From: RYN-230 sp963841695
Lineage (GTDB): Bacteria; Actinomycetota; Actinomycetes; Streptosporangiales; Streptosporangiaceae
Length of the DNA stretch: 64,000 nucleotides
Reading direction: 5' to 3'
Assembly (NCBI GenBank): GCA_963841695.1
Contig: CAWJDQ010000004.1
Span: forward strand, 620,001 to 684,000
Position 1 is the first letter of the stretch. Each line of letters starts with the position of its first letter. Made by a program: the position numbers and the translations under genes. Positions 8,216 through 16,120 of the stretch are shown piece by piece. Under the pieces are notes generated by a model. It was not told the DNA's origin, made no database searches, and was given only the letters and a program-made list of their open reading frames with translations.

Positions 8216-9787
8216 ATGACCACCGACTCTGCCGCGCACGACCGGGATTCCGCCGATCTCGCCGGGTTCGGCTATCAGCAGGAGCTGAAGCGCTCGCTCG
8301 GGCTGGGCAGCTCGTTCGCGGTCGCGTTCAGCTACATCTCGCCCTCGACCGGCATCTTCACCCTGTTCGCGCTGGGCCTGACCACGATCGGCGGGGTGTT
8401 CATCTGGACCTGGCCGGTGGTGGCGCTGGGCCAGTTCCTGGTCGCGCTGAACTTCGCCGAGGTGTCCAGCCACTACCCGGTGGCCGGGTCGGTGTTCCAG
8501 TGGACCAAGTACCTGGCCGGCCGGACGTACTCGTGGTTCACCGGCTGGATCTACCTGTTCGCCGGGATCCTGACCGTGACCGCGGTAGTGGCGACCATCC
8601 CGATCGCGCTCATCCCGGCGCTGAACGGGCTGGGCTGGCACGGCCTGAACGCGGCCAGCCTGCACACCCAGCTGGTGGTGGCCCTGATCATCCTGGTCAT
8701 CATCACCGTGCTGAACATCTACGGGGTGCGGCTGGTCGCGCTGATCAACAACACCGGGGTGATCTTCGAGATCCTCGGCATGTTCGTGTTCGCGATCGTG
8801 CTGCTGATCTTCCACAACCACCAGGGCTTCAAGGTGGTCACCAGCAGCGCGGGCCTGCACGTCGGGCCCAGTTCGTTCCTGGCCGCCATGTTCATGAGCC
8901 TGTTCGTCATCTACGGGTTCGACACCGCCTCGACCCTGGCCGAGGAGACGAAGGACCCGCGCCGGGCCGCGCCCAAGGCCGTGCTCTACTCGGTGATCGG
9001 CGCGTTCGTCATCGGCGGCGTGTTCCTGCTCGGCACGCTGATGGCCATCCCGAACCTGCACACCGCGATCACCGGGAACGGCGGCCTGGGCTGGAACCCG
9101 GCCAACGTGATCGAGGCCAACTTCCCGTCCGGGCTGGCCACCGTCTACCTGCTGGTCGTGTCGGCGGCCATCTTTGTCTGCTGCCTGTCCATCCTGGCCG
9201 CGACCATCCGGCTGTGCTTCGGCATGGCCCGGGATAACCAGCTGCCGTTCTCCGGGGCGTGGTCCAGGGTCTCGCCGACCCTGCACACGCCGGTCTGGGC
9301 CTGCGTCCTGGTCGCGGTGCTGGCCGCGGTGCCGTTCCTGAAGTACTCGGGCGCCGGGATCATCGCCATCGCCGCGACCGGCATGATCTACCTCAGCTAC
9401 TTCCTGGGCAACCTGGTCGTCATGCGGGCCCGGCTGCGCGGCTGGCCTAAGGTCAGCGCGCCGTTCCGGCTGCGCCGCTGGGGGCCGGTGGTCAACCTCC
9501 TCGCGCTGCTGTACGGCGGGGCCATGCTGGTCAACTTCGCCTGGCCGCGGGTGGCCAGCAACCCCGAGCCGAGGCAGACCGGGGGGCTGCTGAGCTTCGG
9601 GATCGGGTTCGTGGACCGGATCCCGATCCTGTGGACCGTGGCGGTGGTGATTACGCTGATCGGTGTGCTGTACTACCTGGCCGTCGGGCGGCGTAAGCGG
9701 TTCGCCCCGGTGATCACCCCGGCCGGCGACGACGCGCCGCTGGTGACCGGGGCGGCGGCCGGGCCACCGGCCCAGACCGAGAGCTGA
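8216..9787 (+). CDS. APC-superfamily amino acid/amine permease
   Basis: Twelve-helix membrane transporter of 523 residues. It starts at ATG 8216 with GGGAGGCG just upstream. The N-terminal cytoplasmic stretch GFGYQQELKRSLGLGSSFAVAFSYISPSTGIF and the EETKDPRRAAPKAVL loop between helices are hallmarks of the GABA/choline/ethanolamine-type APC permeases. First gene of the rightward operon; the GntR gene follows after 4 bp. Opposite it lie a choline-kinase-like gene and a demethylating dehydrogenase, so the substrate is probably an amino alcohol or N-methylated amine (inference). Regulated most likely through the two GTCTAGAC sites in its promoter region. Confidence 0.88.
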   Translation: MTTDSAAHDRDSADLAGFGYQQELKRSLGLGSSFAVAFSYISPSTGIFTLFALGLTTIGGVFIWTWPVVALGQFLVALNFAEVSSHYPVAGSVFQWTKYLAGRTYSWFTGWIYLFAGILTVTAVVATIPIALIPALNGLGWHGLNAASLHTQLVVALIILVIITVLNIYGVRLVALINNTGVIFEILGMFVFAIVLLIFHNHQGFKVVTSSAGLHVGPSSFLAAMFMSLFVIYGFDTASTLAEETKDPRRAAPKAVLYSVIGAFVIGGVFLLGTLMAIPNLHTAITGNGGLGWNPANVIEANFPSGLATVYLLVVSAAIFVCCLSILAATIRLCFGMARDNQLPFSGAWSRVSPTLHTPVWACVLVAVLAAVPFLKYSGAGIIAIAATGMIYLSYFLGNLVVMRARLRGWPKVSAPFRLRRWGPVVNLLALLYGGAMLVNFAWPRVASNPEPRQTGGLLSFGIGFVDRIPILWTVAVVITLIGVLYYLAVGRRKRFAPVITPAGDDAPLVTGAAAGPPAQTES

Positions 9788-9791
9788 GCCC

Positions 9792-10574
9792 TTGGCGCGC
9801 GGGGAGGGGCTGCTGGCGCTCACGCCCCCGGTGATCGTCCGGGAGCCGGGCACGACCGTGCACGCGCAGATCGAGGACTGGCTGGCCGAGACGATCGAGG
9901 CGGGCCGGCTGGCCCCCGGCGACCGGCTGCCGACCGAGCAGGATCTGGCCGCCTGGCTGGACGTCAGCCGGATGACGCTGCGGCACGCACTGGCCACGCT
10001 GGCCCGCCGCGGTCTGGTTGACCGGGCCGTGGGACGCAACGGGGGCACCTTCGTGGCCCAGGCCAAGCTGGAGCAGGACCGGACCACGCTGGCCGGGTTC
10101 TCCGAGCAGTTGCGGCGGCACGGGATGGTCGCGGGCGCCCGGGTGCTGTCCGCCGCCGAGCGGCAGGCCCGGCCGGGCGTGGCCGCGGCCCTGGAGATCG
10201 CCGCGGGCGACCCGGTCTGCGAGATCCGCCGGGTCCGGCTCGGCGACGGCCGTCCCATCGCGGTCGAGTGCTCGGTCTTCCCCGCCGCGCGGTTCCCCGG
10301 GCTGCTCCAGTGCCGGCTGGACGGGTCCCTGTACGAACTGCTGGAGGAGCGGTACCAGCAGCGCCCCTGCCGGGCGCGGGAGAGCCTGGAGCCGGTGACC
10401 GCCGGGGTCCGCGAGGCCGAGGCGCTGGAGGTCCGCGAGGGCGCCCCGCTGATGCTGGTCGAGCGCGTCGCCTACACGCGGGCGGGCCACCCGGTCGAGT
10501 TCGCCCGGGACCTGTTCCGCGGCGACCGGACCCGGATCGTCATGTGGACCAGCGAGCTGACGCATGTCGGGTGA
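9792..10574 (+). CDS. GntR-family (HutC/UTRA) regulator of the amine operon
   Basis: 260 residues. The winged HTH (about 18-85; HAQIEDWLAETIEAG, LPTEQDLAAWLDVSRMTLRHAL, GGTFV wing) is followed by a UTRA domain (about 95-250; PIAVECSVFPAARFPGL and ending VEFARDLFRGDRTRIVM). It starts at TTG 9792, four bases after the permease stop. HutC-type proteins bind GTCTAGAC-like palindromes, and two lie in the divergent promoter about 1.6 kb upstream, so it probably represses both operons, including its own, until the substrate is present. Its stop is overlapped by the phosphoesterase start (11 bp). Confidence 0.88.
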   Translation: MARGEGLLALTPPVIVREPGTTVHAQIEDWLAETIEAGRLAPGDRLPTEQDLAAWLDVSRMTLRHALATLARRGLVDRAVGRNGGTFVAQAKLEQDRTTLAGFSEQLRRHGMVAGARVLSAAERQARPGVAAALEIAAGDPVCEIRRVRLGDGRPIAVECSVFPAARFPGLLQCRLDGSLYELLEERYQQRPCRARESLEPVTAGVREAEALEVREGAPLMLVERVAYTRAGHPVEFARDLFRGDRTRIVMWTSELTHVG

Positions 10575-11403
10575 TGCCCGCCTGCTCGCCGTGAGTGACC
10601 TGCACGTGGCCTACCCGCAGAACCGCCAGCTGGTCGGGGAGCTGCGGCCGCGCTCCGCGGCGGACTGGCTGCTGGTGGCCGGTGACGTGGGGGAGCGGAT
10701 GCCGGACATCGAGTGGGCCCTGCGCACGCTCAGCGAGCGCTTCGCCCAGGTCGTCTGGGTGCCCGGGAACCACGACCTGTGGACCCACCGCACCGACCCG
10801 GTCCAGCTCCGGGGCGAGCACCGGTACCGGCGCCTGGTGGAGGTCTGCCAGCAGCTGGGCGTGCTCACCCCGGAAGACCCGTACCGGGTGTGGGACGGGC
10901 CCGGCGGCCCGGTCCGGATCGTGCCCCTGTTCCTGCTCTACGACTACTCCTTCCGGCCCGACGGCGCGCAGACCAAGGCCGAGGGCCTGGCCCGCGCCTA
11001 CGACACCGGGGTGGTGTGCACCGACGAGCGGTGGCTGCACCCCGACCCGTATCCGAGCGCGGAGGAGTGGTGCTGGGCCCGGGTCGAGGCGACCCAGGCG
11101 CGGCTGGCCGCCCTGCCCCCCGGCCCGCCCGCCGTCCTGGTGAACCACTTCCCGCTGACCAGGGACCCCACCCGGGTGCTCCGCTATCCCGAGTTCGCCC
11201 AGTGGTGCGGCACCACCCGCACCGACGACTGGCACGTCCGGTTCAACGCCGCCGCCGTGGTCTACGGTCACCTGCACATCCCCCGGACGATCTGGCGGGA
11301 CGGGGTGCCGTTCGTGGAGGTGTCACTGGGCTACCCGCGGGAGTGGCAGCGCCGGGCGGCCCCGCCGGACCTGCCCCGCCAGGTACTGCCCCGGTCCCGC
11401 TGA
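10564..11403 (+). CDS. Calcineurin-like metallophosphoesterase
   Basis: 279 residues with the full set of metallophosphoesterase motifs in order: SDLH, GDVGE, GNHD, VNHFP and GHLH, which supply the dinuclear-metal ligands. No signal peptide, so it is cytoplasmic. Translationally coupled to the GntR gene (11-bp overlap) and last in the permease operon. A role in dephosphorylating the product of the divergent kinase is possible but purely inferential. The family includes nucleotidases and phosphodiesterases, and sequence alone does not say which. Hairpins at 11420-11436 and 11454-11475 follow it. Confidence 0.85.
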   Translation: MSGDARLLAVSDLHVAYPQNRQLVGELRPRSAADWLLVAGDVGERMPDIEWALRTLSERFAQVVWVPGNHDLWTHRTDPVQLRGEHRYRRLVEVCQQLGVLTPEDPYRVWDGPGGPVRIVPLFLLYDYSFRPDGAQTKAEGLARAYDTGVVCTDERWLHPDPYPSAEEWCWARVEATQARLAALPPGPPAVLVNHFPLTRDPTRVLRYPEFAQWCGTTRTDDWHVRFNAAAVVYGHLHIPRTIWRDGVPFVEVSLGYPREWQRRAAPPDLPRQVLPRSR

Positions 11404-11419
11404 GGCCCGGTCCCGCTGG

Positions 11420-11436
11420 GGCCCGGGCTTCGGGCC
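11420..11436 (+). terminator. Candidate terminator hairpin
   Basis: GGCCCG / CGGGCC six-base stem with a GGCTT loop, 17 bp after the phosphoesterase stop. No T-tract, as is usual in high-GC actinomycetes. Confidence 0.5.
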
Positions 11437-11453
11437 GGCGTTGACTGAACAAT

Positions 11454-11475
11454 CAGTGTGAGAGCGCTCACACTG
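11454..11475. terminator. Bidirectional terminator / inverted repeat
   Basis: Perfect nine-base inverted repeat CAGTGTGAG / CTCACACTG around AGCG. It lies in the convergent gap and overlaps the stop codon of the minus-strand ATPase gene, so it can end transcription in both directions. Confidence 0.55.
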
Positions 11476-12163
11476 CGCTGTGGGACGAGGCCACCTGGGC
11501 GGGCTGACCCGGCCGGCGTGCGGCGAACCAGCCCCAGTCGGGCGGCTGCCGGTCGAGGCGGACCGAGAACAGGGCCCACACGACCTTGCCCGCCTCGCCC
11601 GGGACGGTGTACCCCCAGCGGTCGCTGAGGGCGCTGATGACGTGCAGCCCGCGGCCACTCTCGGCCAGGTAGTCCGGGTCTTTCGGCTCCGGCGGGCGGG
11701 GGCTCGGGTCGGCTACCGCGCACAGCACGAACTGACCCGGCTGGACTAGTCCCAGACGCACCGGCCAGCGGCGGCGGCCCGCGCCGCCGGGCGCACCGCC
11801 CGGGGCGCCGCCGGGCGCACCGCCCGGGGCACCGCCGGGCGCACCGGCCTGGGGCAGCCCGTGCCGCAGGGCGTTGGTCAGCAGTTCCGACACCACGACC
11901 GCCACGTCGTCGCCGCGGTCGGTGACGCCCCAGCGCCGCATGGTGGACACACAGAAATCGCGGGCGCCGCCCACCGACCTCGTGTCGGTACCCGGGGTGC
12001 GCGTCGCGAGGCGCGGAAAGCAGGTCCAGTCGGCCGGGACCAGCCCGGGCGTCCGCTGGCGGACGCCGCCGGCGGCCGCCGCCATGGCCACGGCGGGCAC
12101 CAGCCAATGCCAGCTCACGTGGCTGAGTGCGTGACCTGCCAGGCCAAATGGCTGTGCCGTCAT
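11468..12163 (-). CDS. RsbW/SpoIIAB-type histidine-kinase-like ATPase
   Basis: 231 residues. Contains a GHKL ATP-binding domain with the N box in VVVSELLTNALRHG and the G1/G2 boxes in DPSPRPP and SGRGLHVI; the later DRWGYTVPGEAGKVVWALF is typical of actinobacterial anti-sigma or regulatory ATPases. Between the N box and the next strand is an inserted low-complexity stretch of five GAPG units (about 11784-11847). GGAAGG precedes ATG 12163. Such ATPases are often next to DUF397 and XRE genes, as here, and probably act together in a developmental or signalling switch. The N-terminal 60 residues show no recognised domain. Confidence 0.78.
   Translation of the reverse strand: MTAQPFGLAGHALSHVSWHWLVPAVAMAAAAGGVRQRTPGLVPADWTCFPRLATRTPGTDTRSVGGARDFCVSTMRRWGVTDRGDDVAVVVSELLTNALRHGLPQAGAPGGAPGGAPGGAPGGAPGGAGRRRWPVRLGLVQPGQFVLCAVADPSPRPPEPKDPDYLAESGRGLHVISALSDRWGYTVPGEAGKVVWALFSVRLDRQPPDWGWFAARRPGQPAQVASSHSAV
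11784..11847. repeat. Coding tandem repeat (GAPG units)
   Basis: Five near-identical 12-bp units encode Gly-Ala-Pro-Gly inside the ATPase gene. The perfect repetition makes copy number likely to vary by slippage without changing frame. Confidence 0.6.
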
Positions 12164-12281
12164 TGCCTTCCGAGCGATCTGTGGTTACCGGGAACGGTCA
12201 ACAGGGGCCATCTTGCCCCATGCACGTTACGTTTGCAACGCCCGCTGCACGACCGTCTGCACGTGCATCTGTTCTGTTAGG

Positions 12282-12294
12282 CTGCACAGTGCAG
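12282..12294. promoter_or_regulatory. Candidate operator CTGCAC-A-GTGCAG
   Basis: Perfect six-base palindrome with one central base. Two further CTGCAC half-sites lie just upstream (from 12244 and from 12257). They sit between the divergent ATPase and DUF397 genes, and a possible -10 TACCAT follows at 12304-12309. The neighbouring XRE regulator is the obvious candidate ligand, but this is inference. Confidence 0.4.
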
Positions 12295-12371
12295 TGGGTC
12301 ATTTACCATAGCCGCCAGTTATGCGGCCCCGGTGCGTTTCCCCCTGTCTCACCCTGCCCAGGGAGGAAAAG

Positions 12372-12596
12372 TTGCAGGTCAAGAACGGCACTCCGGCTGG
12401 AGAGCTTCAGGCGCGCTGGCGCAAGTCCAGCGCCAGCAACCCCACCGGCAGCTGCGTGGAGGTCGCCGAACTGCCGGGCGACTCGATCGCCATGCGCAAC
12501 TCCCGGTTCCCGGCGGGCCCGGCCCTCATCTACACGCGGGCCGAGATCGGCGCCTTCCTGGCCGCACTCAAGAACGGTGAGTTCGACGACCTGTGA
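12372..12596 (+). CDS. DUF397 domain protein
   Basis: Small protein of 74 residues with the whole DUF397 pattern: WRKSSASNPTGSCVEVA, then AMRNSRFPAGPAL, and IGAFLAALKNGEFDDL. It starts at TTG 12372, decided by the perfect GGAGG at 12362-12366 five bases upstream; no ATG is suitably placed. DUF397 proteins are usually paired with an XRE/DUF5753 regulator, which follows 207 bp downstream, and may act as its antagonist or partner. The divergent ATPase completes a trio common in actinomycetes. No enzymatic motif is present. Confidence 0.85.
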   Translation: MQVKNGTPAGELQARWRKSSASNPTGSCVEVAELPGDSIAMRNSRFPAGPALIYTRAEIGAFLAALKNGEFDDL

Positions 12597-12803
12597 GACC
12601 CCGGCCCGCCCCGGCGAACCTCCGGAAAATCGCCCCGGGACACCGGGCGGCTGCGGTGATATCGTGCTCTGTGTGTTCCGCTTAGTAGTGGTTCACGCTG
12701 CTGTTGGCAGATACCATGCGCCCGCAATGGCGCCACTGGGCTGAGCGTCTGACATCGGCCGGGGGGCTGGGAGTGGCAGGTCATCCATTGGGTCGGGAGT
12801 GGC

Positions 12804-13724
12804 ATGGAGCCGAAAGCTGAGATGGGTTCTATCTATCCGGCCGGCGGTCTGGCCAACGGATCATTGGCTGGCCCCCGGGGCGGCGCGACCGTGGTGCGGA
12901 TGGTGCTCGGCGCCCAGCTGCGCCGCCTCCGGGAGGCGGCCGGGCTCACGCCCGAGCAGGCCGGCTACGAGATCCGTGCGTCGCGGTCCAAGATGAGCCG
13001 CCTGGAGCACGGCCGGGTCGGCTTCAAGCTCCGCGACGTTGACGACCTGCTGACCCTGTACGGGGTCACCGACCAGAAGCTGCGGCTCGGCCTGCTCACG
13101 CTGGCCGAGAAGGCCAACGAGCAGGGCTGGTGGACGCAGTACGGCGACATCCTGGCCGACTGGTTCGAGACCTACCTGGGCCTGGAGGCCGCGGCCTCGC
13201 TGATCCGTACCTTCGAGCTGCAGTTCGTGCACGGCTTGTTCCAGACCCCGGACTACGCCCGCGCGGTCACCCGGCTCGGCTACCGGGCCGCGCCGGAGGC
13301 GGAGATCGACCGCCGGGTCAGCCTGCGGATGGCCCGCCAGGACGTGCTCAGCGGGCCGCAGCCGCCCCGGGTCTGGTCGGTGATGGACGAGGCGGCACTG
13401 CGCCGCCCGATCGGCGGCCCGGACGTGATGCGCGGCCAGCTGGCCCACCTCCTCGAGGTGGCCACCATGCCCGAGGTCACGCTGCAGGTGGTGCCGTTCC
13501 GCCGGGGCGGCCACGCGGCCGCGGGCGGGTCGTTCAGCGTGCTGCGGTTCGGCGAGCCGGACCTGCCGGACGTGGTCTACATCGAGCAGCTGACCAGCGC
13601 GCTGTACCTGGAGCGGCGCTCGGACGTGGACCACTACATGGAGATCATGAACCGGCTCAGCGCCGAGGCCCTCACCCCGTCCGGGACCACCAGGCTGATC
13701 AGGGAAATCATCCGGGACACGTAG
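12804..13724 (+). CDS. XRE-family HTH regulator with DUF5753 domain
   Basis: 306 residues. An N-terminal helix-turn-helix (about 37-90; LRRLREAAGLTPEQAGYEI, SKMSRLEHGRVGF) is followed by the DUF5753 domain (about 110-300; LVHGLFQTPDYARAV-like segment, RMARQDVL, VVPFRRGGHAAAGGSFSVL and YIEQLTSALYLE). ATG 12804 is the annotated start. The first 35 residues are poorly conserved in such proteins, so a start at GTG 12893 (just before the HTH) cannot be excluded. Works with the adjacent DUF397 protein and perhaps the ATPase in a regulatory switch of unknown output. A hairpin at 13744-13778 follows the stop. Confidence 0.88.
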   Translation: MEPKAEMGSIYPAGGLANGSLAGPRGGATVVRMVLGAQLRRLREAAGLTPEQAGYEIRASRSKMSRLEHGRVGFKLRDVDDLLTLYGVTDQKLRLGLLTLAEKANEQGWWTQYGDILADWFETYLGLEAAASLIRTFELQFVHGLFQTPDYARAVTRLGYRAAPEAEIDRRVSLRMARQDVLSGPQPPRVWSVMDEAALRRPIGGPDVMRGQLAHLLEVATMPEVTLQVVPFRRGGHAAAGGSFSVLRFGEPDLPDVVYIEQLTSALYLERRSDVDHYMEIMNRLSAEALTPSGTTRLIREIIRDT

Positions 13725-13743
13725 GCCGCCCGCTCCTGTCGCC

Positions 13744-13778
13744 GCCCCGGGGGCCCGCATGACGCGGGTTTCCGGGGC
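13744..13778 (+). terminator. Candidate terminator after XRE gene
   Basis: Two-part stem: outer GCCCCGG / CCGGGGC, inner CCCGC / GCGGG, with an ATGAC loop and a small internal loop, 19 bp after the stop. Confidence 0.55.
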
Positions 13779-13954
13779 TTAATGACGCCTATGTCACGAC
13801 ATGGGTTTGCCCGCCCCGGCCGGGGGCACTTCACCCGGGCCAGGGCACTGAAATGCGCGGTAGGCGGGAGACGTTATGGTCACATGGTCCGCGCGGTGAA
13901 CACGCCCGGATACGGGGCGCGCGTGGCAGACCGGTACATCGACCAGGGACGGAC

Positions 13955-16120
13955 ATGGTGGCGCAGGAGGCTTTGATCTGGCCGGGCAACAGTTACCCGC
14001 TCGGGGCGACCTTCGACGGGGTGGGCACGAACTTCGCCCTGTTCTCCGAGGTGGCCGACCGGGTGGAGCTGTGCCTGTTCGGCGAGGGCGGCGCCGAGAC
14101 CCGGGTCCCGCTGCAGGAGGTGGACGGGTTCGTCTGGCATGGGTACCTGCCGGGGATCAGCCCGGGCCAGCGCTACGGCTACCGGGTGCACGGCCCGTAT
14201 AACCCCGCGGCCGGGCAGCGCTGCAACCCGGCCAAGCTGCTGCTCGACCCCTACGCGAAGGCCGTCGAGGGCAGCGTGGACTGGGACCAGGCGGTATTCG
14301 CCTACTCCTTCGGGGACCCCGGCCAGCGCAACGACGAGGACTCCGCGCCCTACGTGCCGCGCTCGGTAGTGATCAACCCGTTCTTCGACTGGGATTCCGA
14401 CCGCCATCCGCGGACCCCGTACCACGAGACCGTGATCTACGAGACCCACGTGCGCGGCCTGACCAAGCTGCACCCGGAGGTGCCCGAGGCGCAGCGGGGC
14501 ACCTACCAGGGGCTGACCCACCCCGCGGTCATCGACCACCTGCAGCGGCTGGGCGTGACTGCGGTCGAGCTGATGCCCGTGCACCAGTTCGTCAGCGACG
14601 CGATCCTGGCCGAGCGGGGGCTGGCCAACTACTGGGGCTACAACACGATCGGCTTCTTCGCCCCGCATAACGCCTACGCCGCCAGCGGCGCCCGCGGCGA
14701 GCAGGTGCAGGAGTTCAAGTCCATGGTCCGGGCGCTGCACCAGGCCGGCATCGAGGTCATTCTCGACGTGGTCTACAACCACACGGCCGAGGGCAACCAC
14801 CTGGGGCCGACGCTGTCGTTCCGGGGCATCGACAACGCCTCCTACTACCGGCTGGTCGGGGACGACCCGCAGTTCTACATGGACACCACCGGCACCGGCA
14901 ACAGCCTGCTCATGCGGCACCCGCACGTGCTCCAGATGATCATGGACTCGCTCCGGTACTGGGTGACCGAGATGCACGTGGACGGCTTCCGCTTCGACCT
15001 GGCCGCGGCGCTGGCCCGGCAGTTCCACGAGGTGGACCGGCTGTCCGCATTCTTCGACATGGTCCAGCAGGACCCGATCGTGTCCCAGGTCAAGCTCATC
15101 GCCGAGCCGTGGGACGTGGGCGAGGGCGGCTACCAGGTGGGGAACTTCCCGCCGCTGTGGACGGAGTGGAACGGCAAGTACCGGGATACGGTGCGCGACT
15201 TCTGGCGCGGCGAGCACGCCACGCTGCCCGAGTTCGCCTCCCGGCTGACCGGCTCCAGCGACCTGTACCTGAGCGACGGCCGCCGGCCGGTCGCCTCGGT
15301 CAACTTCGTCACCGCGCACGACGGCTTCACGCTCGCCGACCTGGTCTCCTACAACCACAAGCACAACGAGGCCAACGGCGAGGACGGCCGGGACGGCAGC
15401 GACGACAACCGGTCGTGGAACTGCGGCGCCGAGGGCCCCACGGACGACCCGGCCGTGACCGCCCTGCGCGACCGGCAGAAACGCAACTTCCTGTCCACGG
15501 TGCTGCTTTCCCAGGGCATCCCGATGCTGCTGGGCGGGGACGAGATGAGCCGTACCCAGCAGGGCAACAACAACGCCTACTGCCAGGACACGGAGATCTC
15601 CTGGGTGCACTGGCCGCCGTTGCCGGACGCGCCGGTGCCCGGTGGCTACCAGGGGGACCAGGACCTCCTCGACTTCACCGCGAGGCTGATCCGGCTGCGC
15701 GCCGAGCATCCCGTGTTCCGCCGCCGCCGCTTCTTCCGCGGCCAGGCGGTCCGCGGCAAGAGCGGTGGCCGGGATCAGCTGGGCGACATCGCCTGGTTCA
15801 CCCCGGCGGGCGAGGAGATGACCGACGACGACTGGGCAGTGGGCTTCGCCAAGTCCCTCACCGTGTTCCTGAACGGCGAGGCGATCACCGAGCCCGACCC
15901 GCGCGGCGAGCGGACCAAGGACGAGTCGTTCCTGCTCCTGTTCAACGCCAGCGAGCTGGACCTGGAGTTCACCATCCCGCCGCAGCGCTACGGGGAGCAG
16001 TGGGTGAAGGTGCTGGACACCGCGCTGCCGCTGAGCGCCCTGGCGGACGCGCCCGCCGCTAAGCCCGGCGACGCGGTCGCCATCCCCAGCCGGTCTATGC
16101 AGGTCCTCGGGCGTGTCTAG
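13955..16120 (+). CDS. glgX: Glycogen debranching enzyme (isoamylase type)
   Basis: GH13 alpha-1,6-glucosidase (GlgX/TreX) of 721 residues that debranches glycogen to linear maltodextrins. The N-terminal CBM48 domain is followed by the catalytic barrel with all four regions: DVVYNH, DGFRFD with nucleophile Asp348, AEPWD with acid Glu384, and TAHDG with Asp456. ATG 13955 fits the family N-terminus (the protein begins with ALIWPGNSYPLGATFDG after a few residues), though its ribosome site (AGGGAC) is weak and GTG 13958 is an alternative. It overlaps treY by 8 bp and is the first gene of the glgX-treY-treZ operon, so it supplies chains to TreY. Confidence 0.95.
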   Translation: MVAQEALIWPGNSYPLGATFDGVGTNFALFSEVADRVELCLFGEGGAETRVPLQEVDGFVWHGYLPGISPGQRYGYRVHGPYNPAAGQRCNPAKLLLDPYAKAVEGSVDWDQAVFAYSFGDPGQRNDEDSAPYVPRSVVINPFFDWDSDRHPRTPYHETVIYETHVRGLTKLHPEVPEAQRGTYQGLTHPAVIDHLQRLGVTAVELMPVHQFVSDAILAERGLANYWGYNTIGFFAPHNAYAASGARGEQVQEFKSMVRALHQAGIEVILDVVYNHTAEGNHLGPTLSFRGIDNASYYRLVGDDPQFYMDTTGTGNSLLMRHPHVLQMIMDSLRYWVTEMHVDGFRFDLAAALARQFHEVDRLSAFFDMVQQDPIVSQVKLIAEPWDVGEGGYQVGNFPPLWTEWNGKYRDTVRDFWRGEHATLPEFASRLTGSSDLYLSDGRRPVASVNFVTAHDGFTLADLVSYNHKHNEANGEDGRDGSDDNRSWNCGAEGPTDDPAVTALRDRQKRNFLSTVLLSQGIPMLLGGDEMSRTQQGNNNAYCQDTEISWVHWPPLPDAPVPGGYQGDQDLLDFTARLIRLRAEHPVFRRRRFFRGQAVRGKSGGRDQLGDIAWFTPAGEEMTDDDWAVGFAKSLTVFLNGEAITEPDPRGERTKDESFLLLFNASELDLEFTIPPQRYGEQWVKVLDTALPLSALADAPAAKPGDAVAIPSRSMQVLGRV

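Noticed and set aside
8198..10258. Long minus-strand frame opposite the permease and GntR genes
   Set aside because: Composition is that of an antisense shadow; the plus strand encodes complete permease and regulator domains.
11784..11847. Repeat array as CRISPR
   Set aside because: Units are 12 bp without spacers and lie in frame inside a gene.
13782..13976. Possible 64-residue gene before glgX
   Set aside because: No ribosome site, no recognisable pattern, and it overlaps the glgX start; the terminator of the XRE gene lies just before it.
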